Shown: piece by piece, positions 25,501-33,216 of the stretch
How the letters are laid out: the number at the start of each line of letters is the position of its first letter
How positions within the stretch are numbered: position 1 is the stretch's first letter
Assembly: GCF_004366075.1 (NCBI RefSeq)
Contig: NZ_SODU01000007.1
Coordinates: forward strand, 1 to 45,185
Length of the DNA stretch: 45,185 nucleotides
Source of the DNA: Kribbella pratensis
GTDB lineage: Bacteria; Actinomycetota; Actinomycetes; Propionibacteriales; Kribbellaceae
Reading direction: 5' to 3'
Position numbers and translations under genes: made by a program
The notes under the pieces: generated by a model
What the model was told of the DNA's origin: nothing
The model's input: the letters and a program-made list of their open reading frames with translations, nothing else
The model's database searches: none

Positions 25501-26331
25501 CTACTGGAGAACGGTTGCCAACGCCTCGTATCCGGGCAGCAGATCGATGCCTTCATGGCCCAGTTGCTGGATCGCGACGTGGTCCGCGCCGGCGTCCAGA
25601 TGGGCCTTCAGGCCGGCCGCGATCTCGACCGCGGAGCCGTGCAGCACCATCGCGTCGACGAGCCGGTCGCTGCCGCCGTCGGCGAAGTCGTCGTCGGTGA
25701 AACCGAGCCGCTCGAAGTTCGTCGTGTAGTTGCTCAGCTGCAGGTACGGCGCCAAGCGGTCGCGGGCCGTCGCGCGCGCGATCTCCGGATCGGTTTCGAG
25801 CACGACCATCTGCTCCGGTGCGAGCAGCACCCCGCCGCCGAGGATCCGGCGCGCTTCCCGGGTGTGCTCCGCGGTGGTCAGGTAGGGGAGCGCTCCCGCC
25901 GCCCGCGCACCGGACAGTTGCAGCACCTTCGGCCCGAGCGCGGCCAGCGCCCGCCGGTCGGCCGGCACCTTCGCGTCGTCCAGTTCGTCGAGGTAACCGA
26001 CGATCGTCCGGTACGGCGACTTGTACTCGCCGGTCGCCTCCCGGTGGCCGATCCCGACGCCGAGCAGGAAGCGCCCCGGGTGCTCCTCCTCCAACCGGTG
26101 GTACGACCCCGCGACGTCGGCCGCCGGCGATTTCCACATGTTGACGATGCTGGTGCCGACGGCAACGGAACTCGTTGCGGCCAGCAACACCTCGGCGTCG
26201 CGCAGATCGGCCTCGGGCGAGCTGCCCAGCCACAGCGTGCCGTACCCCGCCTGCTCCAGTCCGGCCGCGAGCTCCGGGCCGTAATGCTGGCCGCCGTGCC
26301 AGATCCCGTACCGTCCCAGTTCCATCGCCAC
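25501..26331 (-). CDS. LLM-class F420-dependent oxidoreductase
   Basis: A 276-residue luciferase-like (TIM barrel) protein of the F420-dependent type. Family features include GIWHGGQHYGPELAAGLEQA near the start, VAVGTSIVNMWKSPAADVA near residue 75, and FLLGVGIGHREATGEYKSPY near residue 108. The start is GTG 26331, because AAGGAG lies 6 bases before it on the minus strand; the ATG at 26325 is 12 bases from that site. Substrate is unknown. It is monocistronic and divergent from ald across a 349-base gap. Confidence 0.85.
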   Translation of the reverse strand: MAMELGRYGIWHGGQHYGPELAAGLEQAGYGTLWLGSSPEADLRDAEVLLAATSSVAVGTSIVNMWKSPAADVAGSYHRLEEEHPGRFLLGVGIGHREATGEYKSPYRTIVGYLDELDDAKVPADRRALAALGPKVLQLSGARAAGALPYLTTAEHTREARRILGGGVLLAPEQMVVLETDPEIARATARDRLAPYLQLSNYTTNFERLGFTDDDFADGGSDRLVDAMVLHGSAVEIAAGLKAHLDAGADHVAIQQLGHEGIDLLPGYEALATVLQ

Positions 26332-26680
26332 TGCGTACTCCTTCTCGTCGGACGTCCCTCGGCGGGCAACCCGGGGCGGGCGGGCGCCATTCCACAGCAT
26401 CCCCGACGGCTACGAATGCCCGTCAATGATCGTTGCCACGTCAGCCGGCCAAGTAGTTGAGAAGTGCATGAAACGACCGGTTCATTTTTGCCGGAATGCT
26501 TCCATTGGATTAATGCCGGGGCACTCGCAGAGTGTCGCGTGACGATCAGACCATCCGATCGGCTGGTATGAACCCCGCGGGCTTACACTCGGCAGCGACC
26601 TAGCGGCATACCCCTCAACCGCCGGGCCGCGGACACAACGACGTGAGCCGCACACCTGGAGCGTGAAAGAAGGGCGAGTT
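26332..26680. promoter_or_regulatory. 349-bp intergenic region between LLM oxidoreductase and ald
   Basis: No gene is seen here. It holds the LLM ribosome site (26338-26343), an imperfect inverted repeat ATGAA-N8-TTCAT at 26468-26485 in an A/T-richer patch, a CCGATCGG palindrome near 26555, and a candidate ald -10 box (TACACT, 26584-26589). Alanine dehydrogenase genes are often controlled by an Lrp/AsnC regulator such as AldR; the inverted repeat could be such a site, but that is a guess. The last 20 bases contain the ald ribosome site. Confidence 0.4.
26584..26589 (+). promoter_or_regulatory. candidate -10 box (TACACT) for ald-xerD
   Basis: TACACT matches TANNNT and would start RNA near 26596, giving a leader of about 85 bases. 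No TTG-type -35 is found at 16-18 bases, as expected if an activator is needed. Confidence 0.35.
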
Positions 26681-27796
26681 GTGAAGGTCGGAGTACCGAA
26701 AGAAGTCAAGAACCACGAGTACCGGGTGGCGATCACCCCGTCCGGTGTGCACGAGTTCGTGCGGAGCGGGCACGAGGTTCTGATCGAGCAGGGGGCGGGC
26801 AACGGTTCGCTGATCCCGGACGACGAGTTCGTCGCCGCCGGGGCGCGGATCGTGCCAGAAGCGGACGATGTCTGGGCCGACGCGGAGCTGGTGCTCAAGG
26901 TGAAGGAGCCGGTGGCGGAGGAGTACCACCGGATGCGCAAGGACCAGGTGCTGTTCACCTACCTGCACCTTGCCGCGAGCCAGGACTGCACCGAGGCGCT
27001 GCTGAAGTCGGGTGTCACCGGAATCGCCTACGAGACGGTGCAACTGCCGGACGGCACTCTGCCGCTGCTGGCGCCGATGAGCGAGGTGGCGGGCCGGCTG
27101 GCGCCGCAGTCCGGGGCGTACCACCTGATGGCGCAGGGCGGCGGCCGTGGCGTGCTGCTCGGCGGCGTGTCCGGCGTACATCCGGCTCGCGTGGTCATCC
27201 TCGGTGCCGGTGTCTCCGGGATGAACGCTGCCGCAATCGCCCTCGGTATGCAGGCACAGGTGCAGCTGTTCGATCGCAACATCGCGCGGCTGCGGCTGGC
27301 CGACCAGATCTACCAGGGCCATCTGCTGACGATCGCGTCGAACGCGTTCGAGATCGAGAAGGCTGTTCTGGAAGCCGACCTGGTCATCGGCGCGGTGCTG
27401 GTCGTCGGTGCCAAGGCGCCGAAGCTGGTGACCAACGACATGGTCAGCCGGATGAAGCCGGGCAGCGTGCTCGTCGACATCGCGATCGACCAGGGCGGCT
27501 GCTTCGAGGACTCGCGTCCGACCACGCACGCCGACCCGGTCTACAAGGTCCACAACTCGCTGTTCTACTGCGTCGCGAACATGCCCGGCGCGGTGCCGAA
27601 CACGTCGACGTACGCGCTCACCAACGTGACGCTGCCGTACGCGATCGAGTTGGCGAACCTCGGGTGGCGGGAGGCGCTGAAGCAGGACCACAGCCTGGCG
27701 CTCGGCCTGAACACGTTCGACGGGCACGTCACCTACGGTCCGGTCGCGGAGGCACACGACCTGTCGCAGCTGAAGCTCGACGAGGTGCTGGTCTGA
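26681..27796 (+). CDS. ald: Alanine dehydrogenase
   Basis: A 371-residue alanine dehydrogenase, interconverting L-alanine and pyruvate plus ammonia with NAD. The N-terminus MKVGVPKEVKNHEYRVA-type block is exact apart from the GTG start. Substrate-side residues lie in VLKVKEP (Lys near 74) and FTYLHLAASQ (His near 95). The NAD-binding Rossmann motif is VVILGAGVSGMNAAAIA near residue 170. The chosen GTG 26681 gives the family's usual length and has AAGGGCG upstream; an in-frame GTG at 26663 would add six residues. The stop overlaps the next gene by four bases (CTGA). Roles are nitrogen assimilation from alanine and redox balance. Confidence 0.95.
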   Translation: MKVGVPKEVKNHEYRVAITPSGVHEFVRSGHEVLIEQGAGNGSLIPDDEFVAAGARIVPEADDVWADAELVLKVKEPVAEEYHRMRKDQVLFTYLHLAASQDCTEALLKSGVTGIAYETVQLPDGTLPLLAPMSEVAGRLAPQSGAYHLMAQGGGRGVLLGGVSGVHPARVVILGAGVSGMNAAAIALGMQAQVQLFDRNIARLRLADQIYQGHLLTIASNAFEIEKAVLEADLVIGAVLVVGAKAPKLVTNDMVSRMKPGSVLVDIAIDQGGCFEDSRPTTHADPVYKVHNSLFYCVANMPGAVPNTSTYALTNVTLPYAIELANLGWREALKQDHSLALGLNTFDGHVTYGPVAEAHDLSQLKLDEVLV

Positions 27797-28743
27797 GCAA
27801 CATCTCTCGGGGCAACATCGCACGGGCGGTCAGCGCGTACCTCGACCACCTCACCGTCGAGCGCGGCCTGGCCGCCAACACGTTGGCGTCGTACCGGCGT
27901 GACCTACGCCGGTACGTCGGCTACCTCGCGGCCACGGAGATCGACGACCTCGGCCGGATCACGGAGGCTGTGGTCAGCGACTTCCTGATGCGATTGCGCG
28001 AGGGCGACGCCGACCACCCGCCACTGACCGCGTCCAGTGCGGGGCGGACCGTGGTGGCGGTCCGTGGCTTCCACAAGTTCTGTGTGCGCGAGGGACTGAC
28101 CGCAGTGGACCCTGCGGCGGCGGTGAAACCACCTGCGCCGCCGCAGCGGCTGCCAAAGGCCCTGTCTGTCGACGAGGTGACCAGGATCCTCTCGGCGGCC
28201 GCTGGGGCCGAGGCTGAGCCCGCTGTACTGGCAACACGGGATGCGGCGTTGCTGGAGTTCTTGTACGGCACTGGCGCCCGTATCTCGGAGGGGGTTGGGC
28301 TGGACGTCGACGACATCGATCTGGACGCCGGTGCGGTACTGCTGCGCGGTAAGGGCAGCAAGGAGCGGGTAGTACCTGTCGGCACCTACGCCCGTGAAGC
28401 GCTGTCGGCGTACCTGGTCCGTGGGCGCCCTGAGTTGGTGTCACGGGGTCGCGGCACCCCTGCGCTGTTCCTGAACGCCCGCGGCGGGCGCCTGTCCCGG
28501 CAGAGCGCTTGGACGGTACTGCGTCGTGCTGCCCAGCGGGCCGGGATCTCGAAGGAAATCTCCCCGCACACACTGCGGCACTCGTACGCGACACATCTGC
28601 TCGACGGCGGCGCCGACGTACGTGTGGTCCAGGAGTTGCTGGGACATGCGTCGGTGACGACGACGCAGGTCTACACGCTGGTGACGGTCGACAAGCTCCG
28701 CGAGGTCTACGCCACCTCACACCCGCGGGCGCTGTCCTCCTGA
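27793..28743 (+). CDS. xerD: Site-specific tyrosine recombinase XerD
   Basis: A 316-residue tyrosine recombinase that resolves chromosome dimers at dif. The N-terminal SAM-like core domain starts AVSAYLDHLTVERGLAANTL. The catalytic domain has Arg in LYGTGARISE, Lys in RGKGSKER, the HTLRHSYATHLL block, LLGHASVTTTQVYT with His and the nucleophile Tyr. No ATG, GTG or TTG lies near the expected N-terminus. The only fitting start is a CTG at 27793, with GAGG seven bases upstream and a CTGA overlap onto the ald stop. A GTG at 27664 would add 43 residues unlike the family and overlap ald by 133 bases. Coupling to ald is the likely mode of translation. Confidence 0.9.
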   Translation: MSNISRGNIARAVSAYLDHLTVERGLAANTLASYRRDLRRYVGYLAATEIDDLGRITEAVVSDFLMRLREGDADHPPLTASSAGRTVVAVRGFHKFCVREGLTAVDPAAAVKPPAPPQRLPKALSVDEVTRILSAAAGAEAEPAVLATRDAALLEFLYGTGARISEGVGLDVDDIDLDAGAVLLRGKGSKERVVPVGTYAREALSAYLVRGRPELVSRGRGTPALFLNARGGRLSRQSAWTVLRRAAQRAGISKEISPHTLRHSYATHLLDGGADVRVVQELLGHASVTTTQVYTLVTVDKLREVYATSHPRALSS

Positions 28744-28834
28744 GGGCCACCCCGGTGCGCTGAGTCCGTGGACGGCGTGCGATCATCTCGTCACGGCCGG
28801 TGATCCGGGGAGAGTGATCGGCCGAGTTCGGAGC

Positions 28835-28846
28835 TTTGTCGACAAA
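28835..28846. promoter_or_regulatory. 12-bp palindrome upstream of the parA promoter
   Basis: TTTGTCGACAAA is a perfect palindrome 28 bases upstream of the parA -35 box. It may be an operator. Also near here, CCACCCCGGTGCG occurs twice (about 28747 and 28851). Function unknown. Confidence 0.3.
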
Positions 28847-28874
28847 CAGCCCCACCCCGGTGCGGAGTGGCTGG

Positions 28875-28903
28875 TTGAGAGTGCTTGAATGCACGCTTAC
28901 AGT
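28875..28903 (+). promoter_or_regulatory. Promoter of the parA-scpAB operon
   Basis: TTGAGA and TACAGT are separated by exactly 17 bases, a good match to the main actinobacterial sigma-factor consensus. RNA would start near 28910, about 34 bases before the parA ATG. This is the best canonical promoter in the window. Confidence 0.65.
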
Positions 28904-28943
28904 CGCTGGGATCGCCCGTATCGGTTGAAAGGTTTGACGAGTC

Positions 28944-30014
28944 ATGAACGAGTCGACATTCCCGGGCACCGAACACGTGATGGGCCACCTTCCGGGACAC
29001 GTTCCCGCCCCGGAGCCGGTCCAGCCGATCAGCACGCCACCCAGCGAACCGCCCCGTCCGGCCCCCGCGCCGGCGCGCGCCCTGCCCGACAACTATGCGG
29101 AGATGCCGAAGCCGACGGCCAAGCTCACCGCGGAGGACCTTGCACCCGTGAACGACGCGAACGGCCCGAGGCACAGGATCGGGCCGACCGGCCGGCCGCT
29201 GCCGGACCTGCCGACGCCACAGCCCCCGACCAAGACCGGCCCGGCGCAGGTGATCGCGATGTGCAACCAGAAGGGCGGCGTGGGCAAGACCACCACCACG
29301 ATCAACCTCGGCGCGGCGATCGCCGAGACCGGTCGCAAGGTGCTGCTGATCGACTTCGACCCGCAGGGGTCCGCCTCGATCGGTCTCGGCGTCCAGCCGC
29401 ACGACCTCGAGCTGTCGGTCTACAACCTGCTGATGCAGCGCGACATCACCCCGGACGAGGTCATCCAGCCGACCCGGGTGGAGAACCTCGACCTGCTGCC
29501 GGCCAACATCGACCTGTCGGCGGCCGAGGTCCAGCTGGTCCAGGAGGTCGCCCGCGAGTACACGCTGCAGCGGGTGCTGGACCCGATCATCCCGTTGTAC
29601 GACGTGATCCTGATCGACTGCGCGCCGTCGCTCGGCCTCCTCACCGTGAACGCGCTGACCGCGTCGAACGGCATCGTCGTACCGCTCGAGTGCGAGTTCT
29701 TCGCGCTCCGCGGCCTGGCGATGCTCACCGACACGATCGCCAAGGTGCAGGACCGGCTGAACCCCAAGCTGGAGATCGTCGGGATCCTCGGCACCATGTT
29801 CGACGGGCGCACGACGCACGCCCGGGAGGTCCTCGACCGGGTGGTCCAGGCCTTCGACGAGCGCGTCTTCCACACCGTCATCCGGCGTACCGTCAAGTTC
29901 CCCGAGACCACGGTCGTCGGCGAACCGATCACGACGTACGCGCCATCGTCCCAAGCGGCCACGCAGTACCGCGACCTTGCCAAGGAGGTGCTGGCGCGTT
30001 GTCCCGCCGGGTGA
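28944..30014 (+). CDS. parA: ParA family chromosome-partition ATPase
   Basis: A 356-residue ParA/Soj ATPase. The first about 105 residues are a Pro-rich disordered extension. The deviant Walker A CNQKGGVGKTTTTINLG is near residue 107, with the signature Lys before GVGKT. LLIDFDPQGSASIGLG and VILIDCAPSLGLLTVNAL are the Walker A' and B regions. This is not the origin-proximal parA of a parAB pair, because no parB follows; it is the second ParA linked to scpAB, as in M. tuberculosis Rv1708. It is followed by an RHH gene with a GTGA overlap. It probably cooperates with condensin loading or segregation (inference). Confidence 0.9.
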   Translation: MNESTFPGTEHVMGHLPGHVPAPEPVQPISTPPSEPPRPAPAPARALPDNYAEMPKPTAKLTAEDLAPVNDANGPRHRIGPTGRPLPDLPTPQPPTKTGPAQVIAMCNQKGGVGKTTTTINLGAAIAETGRKVLLIDFDPQGSASIGLGVQPHDLELSVYNLLMQRDITPDEVIQPTRVENLDLLPANIDLSAAEVQLVQEVAREYTLQRVLDPIIPLYDVILIDCAPSLGLLTVNALTASNGIVVPLECEFFALRGLAMLTDTIAKVQDRLNPKLEIVGILGTMFDGRTTHAREVLDRVVQAFDERVFHTVIRRTVKFPETTVVGEPITTYAPSSQAATQYRDLAKEVLARCPAG

Positions 30015-30361
30015 GCCTGCCAGGTGCCAGTGAACTCTTCGGGGGTGCGGCACCGAAGCAGACCAGACCCGAGAAGCGCACCACCACCGACGGACCGTCC
30101 TCGACTGTGCGGTCCCGGACCGCGGTCGTCGACGACCGGAAGTCGAGTGGTCGGATCCGTCACGACACGAAGATCACCGTGTACGTGACGGAGGAGGAGC
30201 TGCTCGGCCTGGAACAGACCAGACTCGCGCTGCGCGCGGAGCACGGCCTGACGGCCGACCGGGGCCGGATCGTCCGCGAGGCGATCGACGTCCTGCTCGC
30301 CGACTTCGTCGACCACGGGCCGGACTCGGTGCTGGTACGGCGGCTGAAGGCGTCGGAGTGA
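30011..30361 (+). CDS. Small basic protein with ribbon-helix-helix-like domain
   Basis: A 116-residue protein. The first about 50 residues are a basic, flexible region. Residues about 50-105 fit a ribbon-helix-helix fold: a beta strand (DTKITVYVTEEELLGLEQ) followed by two helices (RGRIVREAIDVLLADFV). Such domains bind DNA as dimers and serve as ParB-like centromere binders or repressors for ParA operons. It sits between parA and scpA with GTGA overlaps on both sides. It may be the DNA-binding partner of this orphan ParA, or autoregulate the operon; both are inference. Confidence 0.75.
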   Translation: MSLPGASELFGGAAPKQTRPEKRTTTDGPSSTVRSRTAVVDDRKSSGRIRHDTKITVYVTEEELLGLEQTRLALRAEHGLTADRGRIVREAIDVLLADFVDHGPDSVLVRRLKASE

Positions 30362-31344
30362 CCGTGTCCTCCTCGGACTCGTTGCCGTTGGACCTGGGCA
30401 CCGACGCTGCCCCGGCTGTTGCCGAGGGCAAGGGGTTCAGTGTTCACCTGGTGAACTTCGAGGGGCCGTTCGACCTGCTCCTGCAGCTGATCTCGAAGCA
30501 CAAGCTGGACATCACCGAGATCGCGCTATCGGTGATCACGGACGACTTCATCGCGCACATCAAGGCGCTGGGGTCGGAGTGGGACCTCGACCAGACGTCG
30601 GAGTTCCTGCTGATCGCGGCGACGCTTCTGGATCTGAAGGCGGCGCGGTTGCTGCCGAAGGGCGAGGTCGAGGACGACGAGGACCTCGCGCTGCTCGAGG
30701 CACGGGATCTGTTGTTCGCGCGGTTGTTGCAGTACCGGGCGTTCAAGCAGATCGCCGCACTGGTGCAGGAGCGGATGGCGGTCGAGTCGCGCCGGTTCCC
30801 GCGGGCTGTGGGGGTGGAGCCGCGGTTCGCGGAGCTGCTGCCTGAGGTGTTGCTGGGGATTGACCCGGCCGGGTTGGCAGCGCTGGCAGCCAAGGCGATG
30901 GCGCCCAAGGACGACGTACCTCCTGGGGTTTCGCTTGCGCACCTGCACGCGCCGGCTGTCACTGTTCGGGAGCAGGCGGAGGTGATCGTCGACCGGTTGC
31001 GGCGGCAGCGGAGCGCTACGTTCCGGTCGCTGGTGGCTGACTCGCCGGACACTGTCACTACGGTGTGCCGGTTCCTGGCGTTGCTGGAGCTGTTCCGCGA
31101 GGCGGCCGTGACGTTCGACCAGGTCACGCCGTTGGGCGAGCTGACCATTCGGTGGACCGGGACCGACGAAGGTGAGATCGCCGTCAGCGACGAGTTCGAC
31201 GAGGAACCGAAGCCCGCCGACGAGACCGGCGAGGCGCCGGTCGTCGAGGACGATACGCACTTCCTCGAACCCGGTGAGATTCTCACCGACGAATCCGACA
31301 TCCACGAACCCGCCCCAGACGAATCCGAGACGGCAAACCAGTGA
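30358..31344 (+). CDS. scpA: Segregation and condensation protein A
   Basis: A 328-residue ScpA, the kleisin subunit that bridges SMC heads. The conserved N-terminal helix block FEGPFDLLLQLISKHKLDIT starts near residue 32, followed by FLLIAATLLDLKAARLLP. The C-terminal winged-helix region (ATFRSLVADSPDTVTTVCRF, VTFDQVTPLGELTIRW) lies at about residues 220-265. The last 55 residues are acidic and disordered. GTG 30358 overlaps the RHH gene stop; GTG 30364 is an alternative start. The ScpB gene follows with another GTGA overlap. Confidence 0.94.
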   Translation: MTVSSSDSLPLDLGTDAAPAVAEGKGFSVHLVNFEGPFDLLLQLISKHKLDITEIALSVITDDFIAHIKALGSEWDLDQTSEFLLIAATLLDLKAARLLPKGEVEDDEDLALLEARDLLFARLLQYRAFKQIAALVQERMAVESRRFPRAVGVEPRFAELLPEVLLGIDPAGLAALAAKAMAPKDDVPPGVSLAHLHAPAVTVREQAEVIVDRLRRQRSATFRSLVADSPDTVTTVCRFLALLELFREAAVTFDQVTPLGELTIRWTGTDEGEIAVSDEFDEEPKPADETGEAPVVEDDTHFLEPGEILTDESDIHEPAPDESETANQ

Positions 31345-32480
31345 CCAACTCCCACGAGCCCTCCACTCCAGAGGACACAACGTCCACCGAGGCGCAGCCG
31401 TCCACCACCCCCGACCCGACGATCACCCCCGACGCGACCACCACCTCCGATGCCGTGGAGCAGTCGGGAGTGTCGGACGAGGTGGTTGGGGAGGGTTTTG
31501 CCCCCGAATCGGCAGGTAACTCTCCCCAACCCGACGAGGCGGGTGGGGAGGACGAGGAGCATCTGCCGACGGGGCAGACGGCGGTGCCCGTCGGGGACGA
31601 GGTTGTTGTCGACGACGAGACGATGCGGCGGGCGCTCGAGGCGATCCTGATGGTGACCGACGAGCCGTTACCGGTGCTGACGTTGGCTCGTGCGGTCGGC
31701 CGGCCGACGGGTGATGTGGCTGCAGCGCTCGAGGAGCTGGCGGCGGAGTACACCGAGCAGGGGCGTGGATTCGACCTGCGTGAGGTGGGCGGCGGCTGGC
31801 GGTACTACACCCGCGCCGAAGCCGCGCCGTACGTCGAACGCTTCGTCCTCGACGGTCAGCAGGCACGCCTCACGCAGGCTGCGCTCGAGACCCTCGCTGT
31901 GGTCGCCTACAAGCAGCCGGTCAGCCGGGCGCGTGTCTCCGCGATTCGTGGGGTGAACGTGGACGGCGTGATGCGTACGCTCGTCGCCCGCGGTCTGGTG
32001 GAGGAGGCCGGCTCGGACACCGAGTCGCAGGCGACCCTGTACCGCACGACGACGTACTTCCTGGAACGCATGGGCATGCAGTCCCTCGACGACCTCCCCG
32101 AGCTGGCCCCGTACCTCCCCGACATGGACGACATCGAGGACGAACTGGCCGCCCAGACCCTCCAACCCGCCCCCACGCCCGACCCGCAGTCATCAGCAGA
32201 CGAGGCCGGTGAGGCTGAGGGGTCGGACGACGCCACAGCACCTGCCGCGGACAGCACCTTCGTCGAGGACGCCGAGGACGCCGAAGTGGGCGCGGAGGGC
32301 GCGGAGGTTGGTGCGGTTGAGGTGAGCGAGGAGCCTCCTGCGGGTGCGACGGACAGCGGCTCTGGCGAGGCAGCTGCGGACGGCGTGGACGTGGAGTCCG
32401 ACGACGTGGACGCTGAAGAGGGTGCAGACGCGGACGCTGGGGATCTGGGTGTGGAGGCGGGGGTGCGAGATGGGGGATGA
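31341..32480 (+). CDS. scpB: Segregation and condensation protein B with acidic extensions
   Basis: A 379-residue ScpB, nearly twice the usual 190-200. The conserved double winged-helix core is residues about 92-260: MRRALEAILMVTDEPLPVLT at the start, LTQAALETLAVVAYKQPVSR and IRGVNVDGVMRTLVARGLVE in the middle. It is flanked by a 90-residue Thr/Glu-rich N-terminal extension and a 120-residue very acidic C-terminal tail with DVESDDVDAEEGADAD-type runs, similar in style to the tail of the RGG/TPR protein at 189-2552. The GTG start overlaps the scpA stop. ScpB pairs with ScpA in the SMC condensin complex. The gene's 3' end overlaps the start of rluB by 11 bases. Confidence 0.93.
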   Translation: MTNSHEPSTPEDTTSTEAQPSTTPDPTITPDATTTSDAVEQSGVSDEVVGEGFAPESAGNSPQPDEAGGEDEEHLPTGQTAVPVGDEVVVDDETMRRALEAILMVTDEPLPVLTLARAVGRPTGDVAAALEELAAEYTEQGRGFDLREVGGGWRYYTRAEAAPYVERFVLDGQQARLTQAALETLAVVAYKQPVSRARVSAIRGVNVDGVMRTLVARGLVEEAGSDTESQATLYRTTTYFLERMGMQSLDDLPELAPYLPDMDDIEDELAAQTLQPAPTPDPQSSADEAGEAEGSDDATAPAADSTFVEDAEDAEVGAEGAEVGAVEVSEEPPAGATDSGSGEAAADGVDVESDDVDAEEGADADAGDLGVEAGVRDGG

Positions 32481-33204
32481 CGGCGGGGTTCGGTTGCAGA
32501 AGGTTCTGGCTAGGGCGGGCGTCGCCTCGCGGCGGAACTCGGAGATCTTGATCGAGGAGGGGCGGGTCGAGGTCGACGGGCGGGTGGTGACGGAGTTCGG
32601 GGTCCGGGTGGATCCTGAGACGGCGGTGATCCGGGTCGACGGTGCGCGGATTCCGCCGGTGAGCGCGAACGTGTATCTCGTCCTCAACAAGCCCCGCGGC
32701 GTCGTGACCACGATGTCCGACCCGCAGGGGCGCCCGTGTATCGCCGACTTCGTGGAGGACCGGCCCGAGCGGCTGTTCCACATCGGCCGGCTCGACACCG
32801 ACACCGAAGGTCTGCTGCTGCTCACGAACCACGGCGAGTTCGCACATCGCCTCGCGCACCCGTCGTACGAGGTCTCCAAGACGTACGTCGCCGAGGTCGA
32901 GGGCAACGTCAAGCCCGTAGTACTGCGCGCGCTCCTGGACGGTGTCGAGCTCGAGGACGGCCCGGCCCGCGCGGACACGGTGAAGATCGTCTCGACGGTG
33001 CCCGGCCGCACCCTCGTGGAGATGTCACTCCACGAGGGCCGCAACCGGATCGTCCGCCGGATGTTCGACGCGGTCGGTCACCCGGTGAAGCGGCTGACCC
33101 GTACCGCGATCGGTCCGGTCCGCCGCGGCAACCTCCACACCGGAGAGCTCCGCGAACTCGACCCACCCGAGCTAGGCCAACTCCTCGACCTCGTAGACCT
33201 CTGA
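32470..33204 (+). CDS. rluB: rRNA pseudouridine synthase, RsuA/RluB family
   Basis: A 244-residue pseudouridine synthase. An S4 RNA-binding domain comes first (residues 7-60, RLQKVLARAGVASRRNSEIL). The catalytic domain follows, with the Asp in IGRLDTDTEGLLLLTNHGEF near residue 105 and LHEGRNRIVRRMFDAVGHPV near 180. It isomerises one uridine in 23S rRNA (RluB type) or 16S rRNA (RsuA type). The length and linkage to scpB favour RluB. ATG 32470 overlaps the end of scpB by 11 bases. It closes the segregation operon and converges with the secreted-protein gene cluster, 12 bases between stops, with no clear terminator. Confidence 0.9.
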   Translation: MGDDGGVRLQKVLARAGVASRRNSEILIEEGRVEVDGRVVTEFGVRVDPETAVIRVDGARIPPVSANVYLVLNKPRGVVTTMSDPQGRPCIADFVEDRPERLFHIGRLDTDTEGLLLLTNHGEFAHRLAHPSYEVSKTYVAEVEGNVKPVVLRALLDGVELEDGPARADTVKIVSTVPGRTLVEMSLHEGRNRIVRRMFDAVGHPVKRLTRTAIGPVRRGNLHTGELRELDPPELGQLLDLVDL

Positions 33205-33216
33205 CCGGGGCCGGGT

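Noticed and set aside
26468..26485. LexA box reading of ATGAA-N8-TTCAT upstream of ald
   Set aside because: It lacks the GAAC-N4-GTTC core; kept only as an imperfect inverted repeat.
27664..27792. GTG 27664 as xerD start
   Set aside because: It would add 43 residues unlike the family and overlap ald by 133 bases; CTG 27793 has a ribosome site and the usual 4-base overlap.
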